A DNA stretch of 20,913 nucleotides from Spirogloea muscicola (GCA_009602725.1 WELB01000174.1:165310-186222); one strand, 5' to 3'. Positions 1 through 10,130 are shown, counted from the first letter of the stretch. Numbers and translations are program-made. The notes: generated from the letters alone by a model not told the origin.

Positions 1-3000
1 GGCCCGCTGCGCTCCGCCGCGGCGCACCTGCGGCAGCCGCCCGCCTGCCGCCTGGAGGCGGGCGCCGCTGTGGCGCCCGGCTTGCGCCTAACCGGGCAAG
101 CGCCTCCTTACAACGTCCTCATCACCGGCGGCACTAAAGGTGGGCAAGGCTGCGGTTGCACTCCGCGGCACTGGACGCCGCAGAGCCGAGGGCCACGGGT
201 CGCGCTGCCAGGTCCTTCAGTGGGCAGCAAGCTGCCATGGCGGGCAGGCGTGGGCTTGGCGCTGGCGCGGGAGTTCCTGCGCGAGGGCGACAGCGTCCTC
301 GTCTGCTCCCGGTCCGGTGAGAAGCAGCTCCGCCACGCTGGCGCAGCATCCGCCGCGCTGCCTGCCTGCTCGCCTGGGCGACGGCACCCGAAGCCCTGAG
401 CTCCGAGCCCTCTCCTCCTCCCAGCCCAAACGCCTTGAACCATCCGAGTCGGAGCTTCTCAGTGGTCAAGCTGAGTCGCTGAGCACGAGACCGAAGATCG
501 GCTCCCGCTCTTCGAGCTTAGGGCCACTGAGAGCGCCTCCCCTCGCAGGCGACAGAGTTGAGAGCACGGTGCGCGAGCTCCAGCAGGACCACAAGGGCGA
601 GCGTGTATGGGTGCGCCCAGCCCGCAGGACCTCTGGTGTTGCCTCATCCTGTTGATCGGCCATGTCGGGGTTAACTGGGCCTCAATTTGCCAGTCGAGGG
701 TTGACCTTGGCATTGGGATATGAGTGGCAAGCTCTGAATATGTCTGCTGTCCTTGCTGTGCTGAACTAGGGGACAACCTGCGACGTCAGTGTTGCCGAGG
801 ACGTAGAGCAGCTTGCTGTCTATGCCAAAGACCACCTTGACCACATTGACATCTGGGTGAGTCATTGTCATCTTCCGCTTGAGATCTTGCATATCTTGCG
901 GACGCATTGGAGCTGATCATGCTTGCAGTCCTTCCGCTGGACAGATCAACAATGCAGGCTCAAATGCGTATACATACAAGCCACTGATTGAGACGGACAA
1001 CAAGTCCATAGCGTAATTCCCTCTCCTTGCCTTTCATGTGATGTTACTGAGCTGTATACAGACTGCACAGGACCTCTGGCAGCTAAAATCATGTTGTTTC
1101 CTGTTCGGAAGCCTGAGTTGCTGTAGGTGCCATCAATTGCCAACATAAGCAAGCCTGAGTCGCTGAGATGCGATAAAAGCGTCTCTGCGAGCCTAGTACG
1201 GCAACATACGCAGGATATTCATGTGTGAAATATTGTGGTCTGGTGGGTCGTGCCCCAGGGAGATAGTGGAGACCAATACGTTGGGTGTGATGCTCTGCTG
1301 CCGTCAGGTGGGCCAAACCACAGTGTGACCCAAGCTCATCAATGTAGAGTGTGCAAGCACTTCTCTTGCAGCTTTTAACAAGTGCCAACTCCTCTAGACT
1401 GCAGTAGTCTAGGGTTTTAAGCATGTAGGAGTGCATCACATGACAAGCTGTGGACCCAATTGAGCTCTGTGCGTTGTCCATAGAACTTCAATAGTTGCGT
1501 ATCTGCCATACCTACGGCAGCAAGGTTGCTCAGTCAACTTTGTGATGACAGCAACTAGAGGTACCTCATGCACTATCATAGACATAGCGAATGCAGGGTG
1601 CAGAGGAGTCGGTTGAGCAGCTAGTGAGACTCATGGACAGGAAAAGTGTACGGCTGTCTCTATTTGGTGCATGCTTATAATTGCATCATGCAGCCATTTA
1701 GGCAGCTTGTTGATGGGAGTGACTTGCCTATCACTGTGCAAGAGGAAAGGTGCAACAGCTATTAGCAGGCACAGTAAGAACAACATCATGCTCGTTGGCT
1801 CCTCCATCACAAGTGCAGCCTGTGCTGCGGCCGCCGCAGGCTATAAGGATGATGCGGGAGCAGCCAAGGGGAGGGCACATCTTCAACATGGATGGCGCCG
1901 GATCAGATGGCAATGCGACCCCCAGGTATGGGAGCTGAAAATGTGTACAGTGGCTTCTCCCCATCCCTGCTTTCTCCATAGAATTCCGCCCGTTGCCATG
2001 CTCCACAGTTGCTGTTCTGTACCTTTAGGTTTATGTTTGTTCTCAATGCCACATTGCTCCAATTGCTGAGAAAACTTACTGCCAGCGTGAGCATGAGCTT
2101 TCTCTTGATTTCAAGGGCCTGCAGTAGTAGCAGATAAAACACATGACTTGTGGTGCTGTGGGCAACTTATACTGAGCTATTTTGTCTTGCAGGTACACTA
2201 AGTTGCTGGGTCGGTAGCATGCACCTTTCCTACATACCAAAGAGAAATTGGCATTGCCATGAAAGTTGCACAATCCATGATGCAGGTCCAGTCTTCGTAA
2301 TTAGTGGACAACCTTCATCAGATGTGCAGGTTTGCAGTCTACGGGGCAACCAAAAGAAGTTTAACTCAATTCACCAAGTCTTTGCAGGTAGCACTGTGAG
2401 CCCACACTTAGGTGGCCCTGCCTCCTCAAATAGACAGCATTAACGTACATGATTGATATCGAAGTTGCATGTCATTGGCTCAAACTCACAAAGTGAGTCA
2501 AGGAAACTTGTGAGACGCCTGTGTTATGTCTTCCGCTCGTTAATTTGCCCCTCTAGGCATCTGCCGTATGTGCTCTTCCGCTTCTGATCCTAAATTCTGC
2601 TTGAAATGTGCAGGCTGAGCTAAAGATGTTGAAGGTGGAGAATGTGGTCGTCCACAATCTCTCGGTTGGTGGCCTTCACTGTCCTATCCAGCAGTGGCTG
2701 CTCCTGCAGGCACAGCTGCTATTTGCAGCCACTGGCAGAAAGTTTAAAGCTTGACAATGGCAAGTGGATAGATCATGCACATTGCCATGCTGAGATGCCC
2801 CTTCACCTCATATTACAGCCAGGAATGGTGACGACGGACCTTTTAATGTCGGGTGGCGACACACGTCAGGTCCGTGTCTCTTTGCATGCCTTTCGTTTGT
2901 CCAACAGGTAGAGGACGCTTTGCTGTTGATAAGCATACTCTGTGGATGCAGCTGCGACTGTTGCCACAGTCTTTCTTGAGAGCTGAGAATGCTTCATGGT

Positions 3001-3471
3001 GCATTTATACACGTGCAGGCCAAGTTCTTCATCAACGCTCTAGCAGAGCCAGCTGACAAGGTCCTGCAACAACAGCATGGCAATCACATTTTTATGACCC
3101 TGTCGATTGCATGTGATCATGGGCCCCAATCAGGCTCCTCTGCAGATGAGGTCTTTTGATAATAACACCTTGTGCATAGTCCAGGTTGCACAGTACCTAG
3201 TTCCTAGGATTCGGCAAGTTCCTCGCGCTGGTGGCAGTAGCAGCACTTACATTCGCTTCCTCACGGGCCCAAAGGCCTACATACAAATACTTGGGGTCAG
3301 TTCCAGCTCATGCTCATGCAGGCACTTCGGCACATGCACGTTGTTACTATGTAGAGCTTCTGTGACCTTATAATGTGCAAAGAATCACAACACTGATGTC
3401 CTACTATTATCAATTTCTTACAGAGGCTGCTCTATGGAGCCAGGAAAAGTCGCTACCTTCCTGAGGATTGA
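1..3471 (+). CDS. NOL: Chlorophyll b reductase, NOL/NYC1 type (SDR family), 5'-truncated by the window edge
   Basis: Short-chain dehydrogenase that reduces chlorophyll b to 7-hydroxymethyl chlorophyll a in the plastid, the first step of chlorophyll b and LHCII breakdown (family knowledge). Exons read: 1-139, 248-316, 549-610, 770-856, 945-1012, 1259-1307, 1840-1925, 2330-2387, 2614-2664, 2819-2869, 3019-3060, 3185-3295, 3424-3471. They join in phase to 306 codons plus TGA. Seen: cofactor motif TGGTKGVG (residues 42-49 of the visible part), INNAGSNAY (120-128), the active-site Ser in GAGSDG (180), YGATK catalytic Tyr/Lys (191/195), then VVVHNLSPGMVTTDLLMSG, and a C-terminus ending YLPED. The blocks after the NNAG motif follow land-plant NOL almost block by block, which favours NOL over NYC1; no membrane segment is visible. 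The start codon and transit peptide lie upstream of the window. The donor after 3060 (GTCCTG) is weak. It faces the SCAMP gene tail to tail. Confidence 0.93.
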
Positions 3472-3552
3472 GCAAGTAGTCCAAGCAAACAGCCTTCGTT
3501 AAAAGCAGCACCAGAATTGCACGCACAACAGCTTAGTGAGTCACGTTACTGC

Positions 3553-3579
3553 ATGCACTCTTTGTTACAAAGAGTGCAT
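3553..3579. repeat. Perfect 12-bp stem hairpin between convergent genes
   Basis: ATGCACTCTTTG (3553-3564), a TTA loop, and CAAAGAGTGCAT (3568-3579) form a perfect inverted repeat. It lies 81 bp past the reductase stop and downstream of the SCAMP gene. On the minus strand the loop plus one stem base on each side reads TGTAA (3569-3565), the pentamer used as poly(A) signal in many chlorophytes, so it may help end the SCAMP transcript. The structure is seen; the function is inferred. Confidence 0.6.
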
Positions 3580-3687
3580 ACAGCCACAGATCTCCTATGC
3601 TGCTTGTCAAAGCGCAAATTGGCGGTCAAGGCCATAATACACTGGTGAGGACATGTTGGCAGATTCCAACAATGCCTGGTAGCTGTA

Positions 3688-3978
3688 CTAGCCTGCTCTG
3701 CTGCCAGCAACGTCTGCAAGCTCCTTCAGGGCGAAACAATAATTGATTGCAAAATCTGCCGTTGACAGCTCCCCCTTGCTTGCAATGTAAGGAAGGACAC
3801 CCAAGGCACCCACCGACTGCATTCTCGAATGTACCGCTATCTCCTGTACACCGTCTATGACAAGCTCAGCATGCTTATCTAGTGAAAAGGGCGAATTAAT
3901 GATTGGAAGATGTTGTGGATGAAGATGCCGGAGAGGCGCGCAGGTGCAGGCTGACTGGAGGAGTCCCCAGTGGCCTGC
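3688..3978 (-). other. Open frame overlapping the SCAMP 3' end: possible alternative C-terminus
   Basis: A frame different from the proposed last SCAMP exon stays open for about 100 codons to a TAG at 3690-3688. Its lower part looks protein-like, with peptides such as LDKHAELVIDGVQEIAVHS and GELSTADFAINYCFALKELA, and contains no stop. An acceptor ending in CTCCAG near 3956 would join it in phase to SCAMP exon 8 and give a tail of about 90 residues in place of 32. I do not recognise the family of this peptide. It may be a true alternative exon, part of another gene, or chance openness in a 3' UTR. Confidence 0.3.
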
Positions 3979-6176
3979 CTTCCCTTCTTGTCTGCACGTG
4001 GAGCACGTGTGTGACGGCTTCTGTCAAGCCCATTAGTCAAGCATGACTACATTATTTCGTCAAGAGCAGATTGGCTGCAATCAAACAATATTGGCACAAA
4101 TTCTGCCTGGTCCCTTGAGCTGATTGAAGGCATACCAGTGACACGTATAAGAGGGCAGTGCATGACAGCACCACATTGAATGACCACAAGCATGACTCTG
4201 TGATGGTCCATATATACCAAAAGCCTGACAGTTGCTTAGATCGCTGCGAATCAAGACCAAATCCAATTTTCAGGTACAGGTGCATCAATCAGGCCAAGTC
4301 AGAATCGCCTTTCAGCCCTGGCAAACTGTCCCCTTCTTCATCAATTTTATCTGTCAGCTGCTGTCATGTGACCTGTACTAGCAAAACCCAAGACAAGGCA
4401 TCACCTGCAAAGCAAGAACTGCTAAGGAGCTTACTGTCCAACACAGGCTGTCGACCTACCCGGGACTTGGCAAGATTCAACCAGCCGTTGTAATTCGAGC
4501 CACTCACAATGGAGAATGCAACAAATGCACAGATAAATACCTGCCACGGGCAATCTCTGTTTGTGTCATTCTTGCATGAAAGTCCAGAGTTATCAAAAGT
4601 GGCCTATGAATCTATGTATCATCAAGGCTTAGCATACTATTACACTCCGAATATGGTCTTGCCTGCCGCAATAGGCATTGAAGATGACTGCATGTGAGCA
4701 ACATGACTTGAGACATGATCGTCTAGCAGGTCAGGTATTCCACATGCAAGAGGGGCTCTCACCGGCTGGATGCACAGGTATCTTAGACTAAATTTGGGAT
4801 TGGTGGTTACAAGACCCTGCACAAGGATCACCGTGGATCTCTGTCAAGCTTGAACAATTGGATGGAGGAGTTAGCAACATGCACAAAAGTCAACTGCAAT
4901 GATAGTCTTGCGCCGCTCACCTTGTAACACATATAAAATGAGTACAAGCCAGCAACTGCGAAAATTACCACATCTGTTCCATAGCAATGGAGAACTTGTA
5001 ATGCAGTGAGAAGATGCAACATGAAAGTTCCCTCATGGAACTGCTGCCAAGCACACTGTGCCACTAAGAGCTGATTGGAGTGGCTCAAACAAGCACAGCC
5101 AGCCCTAAATTTGCTCACTAGTAATGAGCCTAGAATCTGTACATTGAAGTCTTCAATGCAGAGGCAAAGGCCATTCTATGACGAAGCTCATATTAGGTCA
5201 AAAAAAATGTTCACGTGGGAGAGACTCACTGAACGTTGAGTAGACAATTGTGACGGCCTTCCCGTGCACACCACCCAATGCCAGGATGATTGTGCCGCCC
5301 ACTGCAACCAACAATGCATCGAAGTATGATGCTTGGAACTTAAAAGCACTGCTTACTTGAACTAGAAGGATTCTTAGATCATCCTTTACTGCACTTCCTC
5401 CCCTCAGGCATGACCAGTCAAGGGCAGCATGCAAGATGCTCAGAGTCCTCAATTGCTTTGTACTAGTCAAGCAGGTCAAGCAACAAAACGCCCCATGCAA
5501 CTCCGTGTCATTGCAGAAGAATAGCGTCTATGCAAGGATCAGCAGATTATAATCCGCAGATGACTCAGACATAAGTGATGATGCCTTACGATTGCCCAAG
5601 CAGGAGCCGACCCCCACGACAAAGGCCAGATGAGCAAAGAAGGTGGCTCTCCTTGCATGTACATCCTGCGTGCAAAAGCATGCTAGAGCTTATGTCGCTG
5701 CCTATAAGAGCTGCAGGTAAGGACGGCAAAAGCGTATTGACTGCATCGCTTTCAACTGCTAGTTGCGTGGGTCAACAGGGAGATGCATGCAGTTTGACGC
5801 AAGTGGGAGTAAGGAAGGGTAAGTCCACAGCCCCATGCGCTCACCTCAACATCGTTGAGCTCATAGTGAAGTAAGCGCAGGAAAGGCGGGTAGTTGTAGT
5901 TTTCCCAATTGACCTGCTGGAGTGTATCTGGATGAGAACTTGCATGGTGAAAGCCAGTGTCTGACGTCCCTCCGAGCTTTGCAGCTTTGCTTTGCAGCAT
6001 GATGGCCTGTTATCCCCGAGATGTCATGGTGAGATCGTCACCTGCTGGTTGCCGATAAGAAAGGGGAAGGAGGAATGGCCGCCTCGGCTGAAGAGGCGGC
6101 CCAAGATGTACTTGAAGTCGTCGGCGATGTCGTGCGCAATGGTGGCCAGCACGCTGCGCAGGAGCTTGAACGCCAT
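3896..6176 (-). CDS. Secretory carrier-associated membrane protein (SCAMP)-like, nine exons
   Basis: SCAMPs are tetraspan proteins of post-Golgi, recycling and plasma membranes, acting in exo- and endocytosis. Minus-strand exons: 6176-6042, 6006-5845, 5665-5590, 5301-5230, 4973-4921, 4816-4763, 4540-4460, 4243-4145, 3991-3896; all phases agree and give 275 aa, close to plant SCAMPs (about 280). Seen: NYPPFLRLLHYELNDV (83-98), which matches the SCAMP signature before TM1 (W/YPPF...H-D-I...IP); four hydrophobic spans at about 107-135, 141-164, 177-198 and 219-244; a basic FYMCYKGL segment after TM2 where the family has a WYRPLY-like stretch; and GSNYNGW after TM3 where SCAMPs have a G..GW turn. 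N-terminal NPF repeats are absent. Doubts: the first intron would be only 35 bp, so translation may start at Met 6000 in exon 2; an acceptor ending at 5362 would add 20 aa to exon 4; the C-terminal exon has an alternative reading (see 3688-3978). Confidence 0.72.
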
Positions 6177-6422
6177 AGCTCGGCGCGCTCGAGGCGCGCG
6201 GGCGCATCCTCAGAGGCCCCGCGGCAGCGCAGAGGTCGCGAGCGCGCAGGCCGGGCGGCAGCGGCATGATGCACGGGAGCCGCAGCCAGCCACAGCGGTC
6301 ATGTCGCCATGGCAGATCGCGCGGCCGCCGCCCTGTGCTGCCGCCAGATCTTCGCCAGAGAGCCGGGCCAGAGGCGCGCGCGCGGCGCAGGGCGAGCAGA
6401 GTCAGCGAACTGGCTCGCCGCG

Positions 6423-6462
6423 GCGGGCGGCGGCGGCGGCGGTGGCGGCGGCGACGACGGCC
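6423..6462. repeat. GGC trinucleotide-rich tract
   Basis: An imperfect (GGC)n run, interrupted by GGT and GAC triplets. It lies upstream of the SCAMP gene, in the divergent promoter. Such tracts are common in GC-rich algal 5' regions and vary in length. Confidence 0.8.
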
Positions 6463-6814
6463 ATGGCTTCAAACTGGGGGCTGCGACCGTAGTGCCCGGG
6501 GGGGTCCTAGGGGGCGCGGCTGCCCAGGCTCCCGTGGCCACGTGGGCAGCGTCAGCGCCACGCTGGACGGCGACGGGGCCCGCCGAGCCCAAGCCCAGCC
6601 GCTCGTCTGATATGACCAGCAGCGTCCGTCGTGCTCCGCCGGCTGCAGCTGGGCTGGCCCGCCCCAGCCGCGCGTTTCGCCGCCGCTGGGCCCAGTGCCC
6701 TCAGGTGGCCCCCCCTCCATTTTGAACCGTGTATTGGCTTGAATTGGCCTCCCTTTTCATTTCATGCGCCCCGCGCGCCTTCCCCCCTCCATTTTCTTTT
6801 TTTCCATGAAGAAG

Positions 6815-6884
6815 AGCGCGCCCATAGAAAAGAGGGGCTGGCCAAGCCAGCCCAAAAAAGAATGGACAATGTCCAAAGCCAAAG
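6815..6884 (+). repeat. Hairpin repeat, copy 1 (full core)
   Basis: GCGCGCCCATAGAAAAGAG is followed by the perfect hairpin GGGCTGGC-CAA-GCCAGCCC (6835-6853), an A-run, GAATGGACAATGTCC (6860-6874; its last 11 bases are an interrupted palindrome) and AAAGCCAAAG. The same order of blocks recurs at 11255-11317 and 11530-11600, and in reverse at 10307-10372. Confidence 0.8.
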
Positions 6885-6990
6885 CAGGCCCCGCATTCGC
6901 TGCTTAGCTCGTAGTTTGGCCCCTTCGAACCTTGTCAATTTCGGGCTGGCTTCTCACGGCCCTTGCCCCCATTGGGAGAGCCACTTCTTC
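6885..6990 (-). repeat. Hairpin repeat, variant copy with left extension
   Basis: Positions 6889-6970 match 20832-20913 at the window's right edge almost base for base (CGCTGCTTAGCTCGTAGTTT, then the GGGCTGGCTTCTCAC block). The reverse complement reads GGGCCGTGAGAAGCCAGCCC followed by GAAATTGACAAGGTTCGAAG, so it is a diverged relative of the 6815-6884 core in the opposite orientation. The outer part, ATTGGGAGAGCCACTTCTTC (6971-6990), recurs at 7151-7169 and 12803-12821, and in reverse at 12546-12565. Confidence 0.75.
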
Positions 6991-7011
6991 TAAGCAAGAG
7001 TAGCCGGAGAA

Positions 7012-7063
7012 AGGACTACACTACAACATACTGCAGAACACAGAAACGATGCAGAGGAAAGCT
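7012..7063 (+). repeat. Second module of the interspersed repeat
   Basis: AAGGACTACACTACAA, CTGCAGAACACAGAAACGATG and a GAGGAAAGCTC block. Close copies lie at 11620-11670 (plus) and, inverted, at about 10237-10292; a decayed copy lies near 11350-11398. In the fuller copies it follows the hairpin core at a distance of about 20-30 bp, so both belong to one longer element. Confidence 0.65.
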
Positions 7064-7137
7064 CGGCCCCCATGCGGGGCCCGTCGCCCAGGCCCCGTCC
7101 CCCCGCGAGTCGCTGTCTCCTCGCTCAGTCATGTCTT

Positions 7138-7225
7138 TTTCGCCCTTGCCCCCATTGGGAGAGCCACTTCTTTCCGGCTCCTTCAGACCTTGTCCACTCC
7201 TTTTGGGCTGCCTCCCACAGCCACC
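7138..7225 (-). repeat. Hairpin repeat, variant copy in the PABPN1 5' region
   Basis: Repeats CCCTTGCCCCCATTGGGAGA and GCCACTTCTT from 6961-6988, then CCTTGTCCACTCCTTTTGGG and CTGCCTCCCACAGCC, a second diverged core. It ends about 130 bp before the PABPN1 start codon, so it is probably transcribed as 5' UTR or lies at the core promoter. Confidence 0.65.
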
Positions 7226-7356
7226 CCGCCGCCGCGGCTCCGCCGCCGCCGCCGCTCGAGCCTCTGATCGGCGCCGCCGCCTGCGTTCGATTTTCATCCG
7301 GCGCGGGCGGCCCGCCGGCGGGGCCTCCTGCCGGCCCGGCACCGGGGTGCCCCGCC

Positions 7357-9309
7357 ATGGAGGATGAGCACGAGGTGTATGGCGGCGAGATCCCGGAGGT
7401 CGAGGGCGACCTCGACGGCGAGGACGGCCTGGCCGAGGACGGTGCCAAGGCGGACGACGCTGCCGGCGACGACGCCGCCTCCAAGGTGCGGCTGGCCGGC
7501 CCGCCAGGCGGGGCCAGGCTCGGCCAGCATGGCCCCCAAGAGGTGCCATTGCCGCTGCCGTCGGCCAGCTCTGACGCTCCCCCGCCGGCCGGACTCGCCA
7601 GGAGCTGGAGGAGATGAAGAAGCGGCTCAAGGAGATGGAGGACGAGGCGGCTGCGCTGCGGGAGATGCAGGCCAAGGTCGAGAAAGAGATGTCTGGTGGC
7701 GCTCAAGGTGCACTAGCTACCCCTGCTCTTGCTGGCACCCCACTTCCCGTGCCACCAGCGGGCAGTACGCGCAGCTGCCACGGTCCTGTGGCCGCTCAGT
7801 TGTAACGTACCGCCGTCTCAGACGCCACCAGCAGGAGCTTGCGTCTCTATGGCACAGAATTTTTGTCAGGGAAAAGGGGCGGATAGGGTTTAGGGTTGTG
7901 TGGGACTCTGCCGTGCCCACTGTCAGGGCTGCAGGCACGCTAGCTTGCTACGCTTGGGACGTGGAGCCTCAACAAGGGGCTTCTTAGCTACATTGTACTA
8001 CCGATCGCTTTTCTCGTGCTGTTTGAGTTGCTCCGCAGATCCTGGTGCCTTGGCTGCACAGCAGACCAGAGAGGAAGCCGATGCTAGATCCGTATTTGTC
8101 GGCAATGTAAGACATTCTGGGAGCTCAGCTTGTGCTCCTGCTGATGATTGGTGAATAGACTGCCAGTAACCTTCAACTTGACTAGCTTTGACCTGAACTT
8201 CAGCAACGTATTGGCAAGCTCTGAAAGTGTGGGTTCGCCCTATGTCCTTGCAGGTCGACTATGCTTGCACACCAGAGGAGGTGCAACAGCACTTTCAGTC
8301 GTGTGGCACGGTCAATCGAGTCACGATACTTACTGACAAATTCGGTCAGCCTAAAGGGTACGAGGATAGCATGTTGTGGCTGCGATGTTGCTCGTTGACC
8401 TCATCTGATAGCTCCGATCATTACCACTCTCTGTCTCTTGCTTGTTGCAACTCCGGCTTGCTTGATGAGCATTAGAGGCATTGACAGGAGGCTGCAGCTT
8501 TTGTTCTGGCGTGCTTGTTTGCATAACATTCTTGGAGTGGTGTTAGTGGGTTGCATGTGTGTAGTGTTGTACGTTGTTAGTCTTTGTCGATCAGAAATAG
8601 AATCATTTTCAGACTTATGTAGCCCATTGCTTATTCACCTATGCAGCTTTGCATATGTGGAGTTCCTTGAACTTGAGGCCGTGAGTAATGCAATCCTCCT
8701 GAATGAGTCAGAAATGCACGCCCGGCAGATCAAGGTAAATGTTGAAGGACACAAGTGCATAATGCTTTCGTCCATGACAGCGAGAGCCTTCTTCTATCAT
8801 CATGCCTGAACTACACAACATATGCAAGGAAGCTTCCATGCTAGTTCATCTATTGTCGCCCATGCAAGTTCATATACTGTCGCTCCTGGGCTCAACCATA
8901 CGCCCTGCACAGGTGACTGCTAAGAGGACCAATTTGCCAGGGTTGAAAGCACACCGAGGCAGACGGCCAGCGATGTACTCTCCTTATGGTTACAGACCTC
9001 GCAGGCCAGGTTATGGGTAGGCACTACTTATCCCGTTCACGGCTGGATGCAGTCCTGGTCTTGCTCCCTTCTAGTGACGACCCTCGCAATACTTCGCAAT
9101 GCCTCATATTGCCACTGATTGTCCTGGTCGAATATGAGGATGGAGCTCGAAAACAAGTGATCTAAGCATTGAGTGGAGGGTTCCTTGCAGGTATTCTCAG
9201 AGAAGCTGCACTAGTGATACAGGTCATCCTCACCTCTTCTTCTTGTCTTTTTCTGTCCAGGAGATTTCCTCGGTTCCGGCGGCCAACGCGATACCGCCCT
9301 TACTATTGA
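7357..9309 (+). CDS. PABPN1: Nuclear poly(A)-binding protein, PABPN1/PABP2 type
   Basis: Binds growing poly(A) tails in the nucleus, stimulates poly(A) polymerase and sets tail length (family knowledge). Exons: 7357-7485, 7602-7695, 8039-8106, 8254-8357, 8647-8734, 8913-9016, 9261-9309; phases agree, 211 aa. Order of parts: acidic N-terminus (1-43); a coiled-coil helix, [20 protein letters not shown] onward (44-74), as in PABPN1; one RRM from about 92 to 166 with RNP2 SVFVGN (92-97) and RNP1 KGFAYVEF (131-138); the family-typical GTVNRVTIL and KRTNLPGL; then an Arg/Tyr-rich tail ending RYRPYY. A single RRM behind a coiled coil separates it from cytoplasmic PABPs, which have four RRMs. The start is the first ATG in frame with the acidic block. 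Without removal of the last intron, translation would stop at TAG 9018-9020, right after RPGYG. Confidence 0.92.
7882..7893 (+). repeat. Short telomere-like stretch in PABPN1 intron 2
   Basis: AGGGTTTAGGGTT contains one TTTAGGG unit, the plant-type telomere repeat, plus a partial second. It lies in the second intron. It is too short to be a telomere relic with certainty; it may be a telo-box motif or chance. Confidence 0.3.
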
Positions 9310-10130
9310 GTCGGGGTCCTGACAAATCAGGCTCCTTCCGCTTCTGAGGAGCTAGGGGAGTGCAATGGATGGTCACTAACAAATGCTTCACTAAGCTCAT
9401 GTAGCTCGTGCAGTAGCTGAGTCGTATTGCCAAACTTCTTACCGCAATTCGAAAACGATGGGGGGTTTACTAGCCAACGCTCTGCTTACTGATCACTGAG
9501 GAGGCCGCTTGCCTGCATGAGAAGTCAATATCCTTTGTCTGCAACCCCCTCTAGCTGCGATGTTCCCCTTCACAGCCATTTGGCAAGGTCGTAGTTGAGT
9601 CACTGGCACCTGATAAGTCAAGTCAGCCGTGTCCGTTAGGCTACTTCTTCAAGGGGTGTTGCCTGATGTCAGCAGGCTAGGGTGTGTGGGCTTTTGAGGG
9701 CAAGGGTCTCCTCCGTGCCAGACAAGGGGGCGAGGGGGTGGGCCAAGTGTGGTCATGTAGAGGCAAGCTCCACTTACAGAGCATGAGGTGCGCGCAGCCA
9801 ATCCAGATGCTGCAGACATAAGAGTGTCGGAAGCAGGACGGGGCCAGCAGAGGAGACCGATGTCGCAGACTAAGCGTCAGTGTGCAGTCGACTGCGCCAC
9901 CTGCAGAGGCAGAGAGGCAGCAGCTTGACTTAGACAGCTTGGTGTAGGAAGACGAAGCCCCATGGAGCATGCCCAAGGCAGCAACTAAACACTCGTCCGC
10001 AGATACAATGCGATGGATAGCAGGCGCTGCCAGTGATCGATACGGCATGCAGTGTGCGTGCGCAAACGCCGCAAACAGAAGCCCGCCTGCTCCCTGTGCA
10101 GAGCTGGCCGCTGGGCAGTAGCAGGCGCTG
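9310..10130. other. Stretch after PABPN1 with no supported gene
   Basis: Holds the PABPN1 3' UTR and spacer. A minus-strand frame of 156 codons (10147-9677) is Ser/Ala/Cys-rich, has no recognisable motif and is probably chance. A plus-strand stretch behind a CTTCACAG acceptor-like site (about 9581-9670) reads VVVESLAPDK and GYFFKGCCLMSAG before a stop; it could be a stray terminal exon, but nothing joins to it convincingly. Confidence 0.4.

Larger units (their letters stand above)
6177..7356. promoter_or_regulatory. Divergent promoter and 5' UTR region shared by the SCAMP and PABPN1 genes
   Basis: The SCAMP start codon (6176, minus) and the PABPN1 start codon (7357, plus) face away from each other across 1180 bp of very GC-rich DNA. 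No convincing exon was found here; the many overlapping open frames reflect the lack of AT-rich stop codons. The region holds a GGC-rich run (about 6423-6462), three copies of the hairpin repeat (6815-6884, 6938-6990, 7138-7225), and a CCG/GCC-rich stretch (7226-7260) just before the start codon. No TATA box was recognised. Confidence 0.55.

Noticed and set aside
4256-4330. Minus-strand peptide IDEEGDSLPGLKGDSDLA as a SCAMP exon
   Set aside because: It looks protein-like and has an acceptor, but its phase does not fit exon 7, it ends in TGA, and an exon at 4243-4145 fits phase, TM4 hydrophobicity and family order.
5302-5361. Longer version of SCAMP exon 4 starting at 5361
   Set aside because: It keeps the frame but adds an extra hydrophobic stretch, giving five membrane spans; the acceptor before 5301 gives the usual four and a better match to family spacing.
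6299-6725. Gly- or Pro-rich frames around the GGC tract as a coding exon
   Set aside because: They are low-complexity readings of a GC-rich promoter on both strands, with no conserved segment or splice link to either neighbour.
7016-7706. 219- and 193-codon minus-strand frames over the PABPN1 start
   Set aside because: They lie antisense to the PABPN1 first exons and leader, are Arg/Pro/Ser-rich, and arise from GC-rich codons.
9181-9228. Extra PABPN1 exon between 9016 and 9261
   Set aside because: An acceptor at 9190-9191 opens a frame, but every possible donor leaves the wrong phase for the Arg/Tyr-rich final exon, while direct joining of 9016 to 9261 is in phase.
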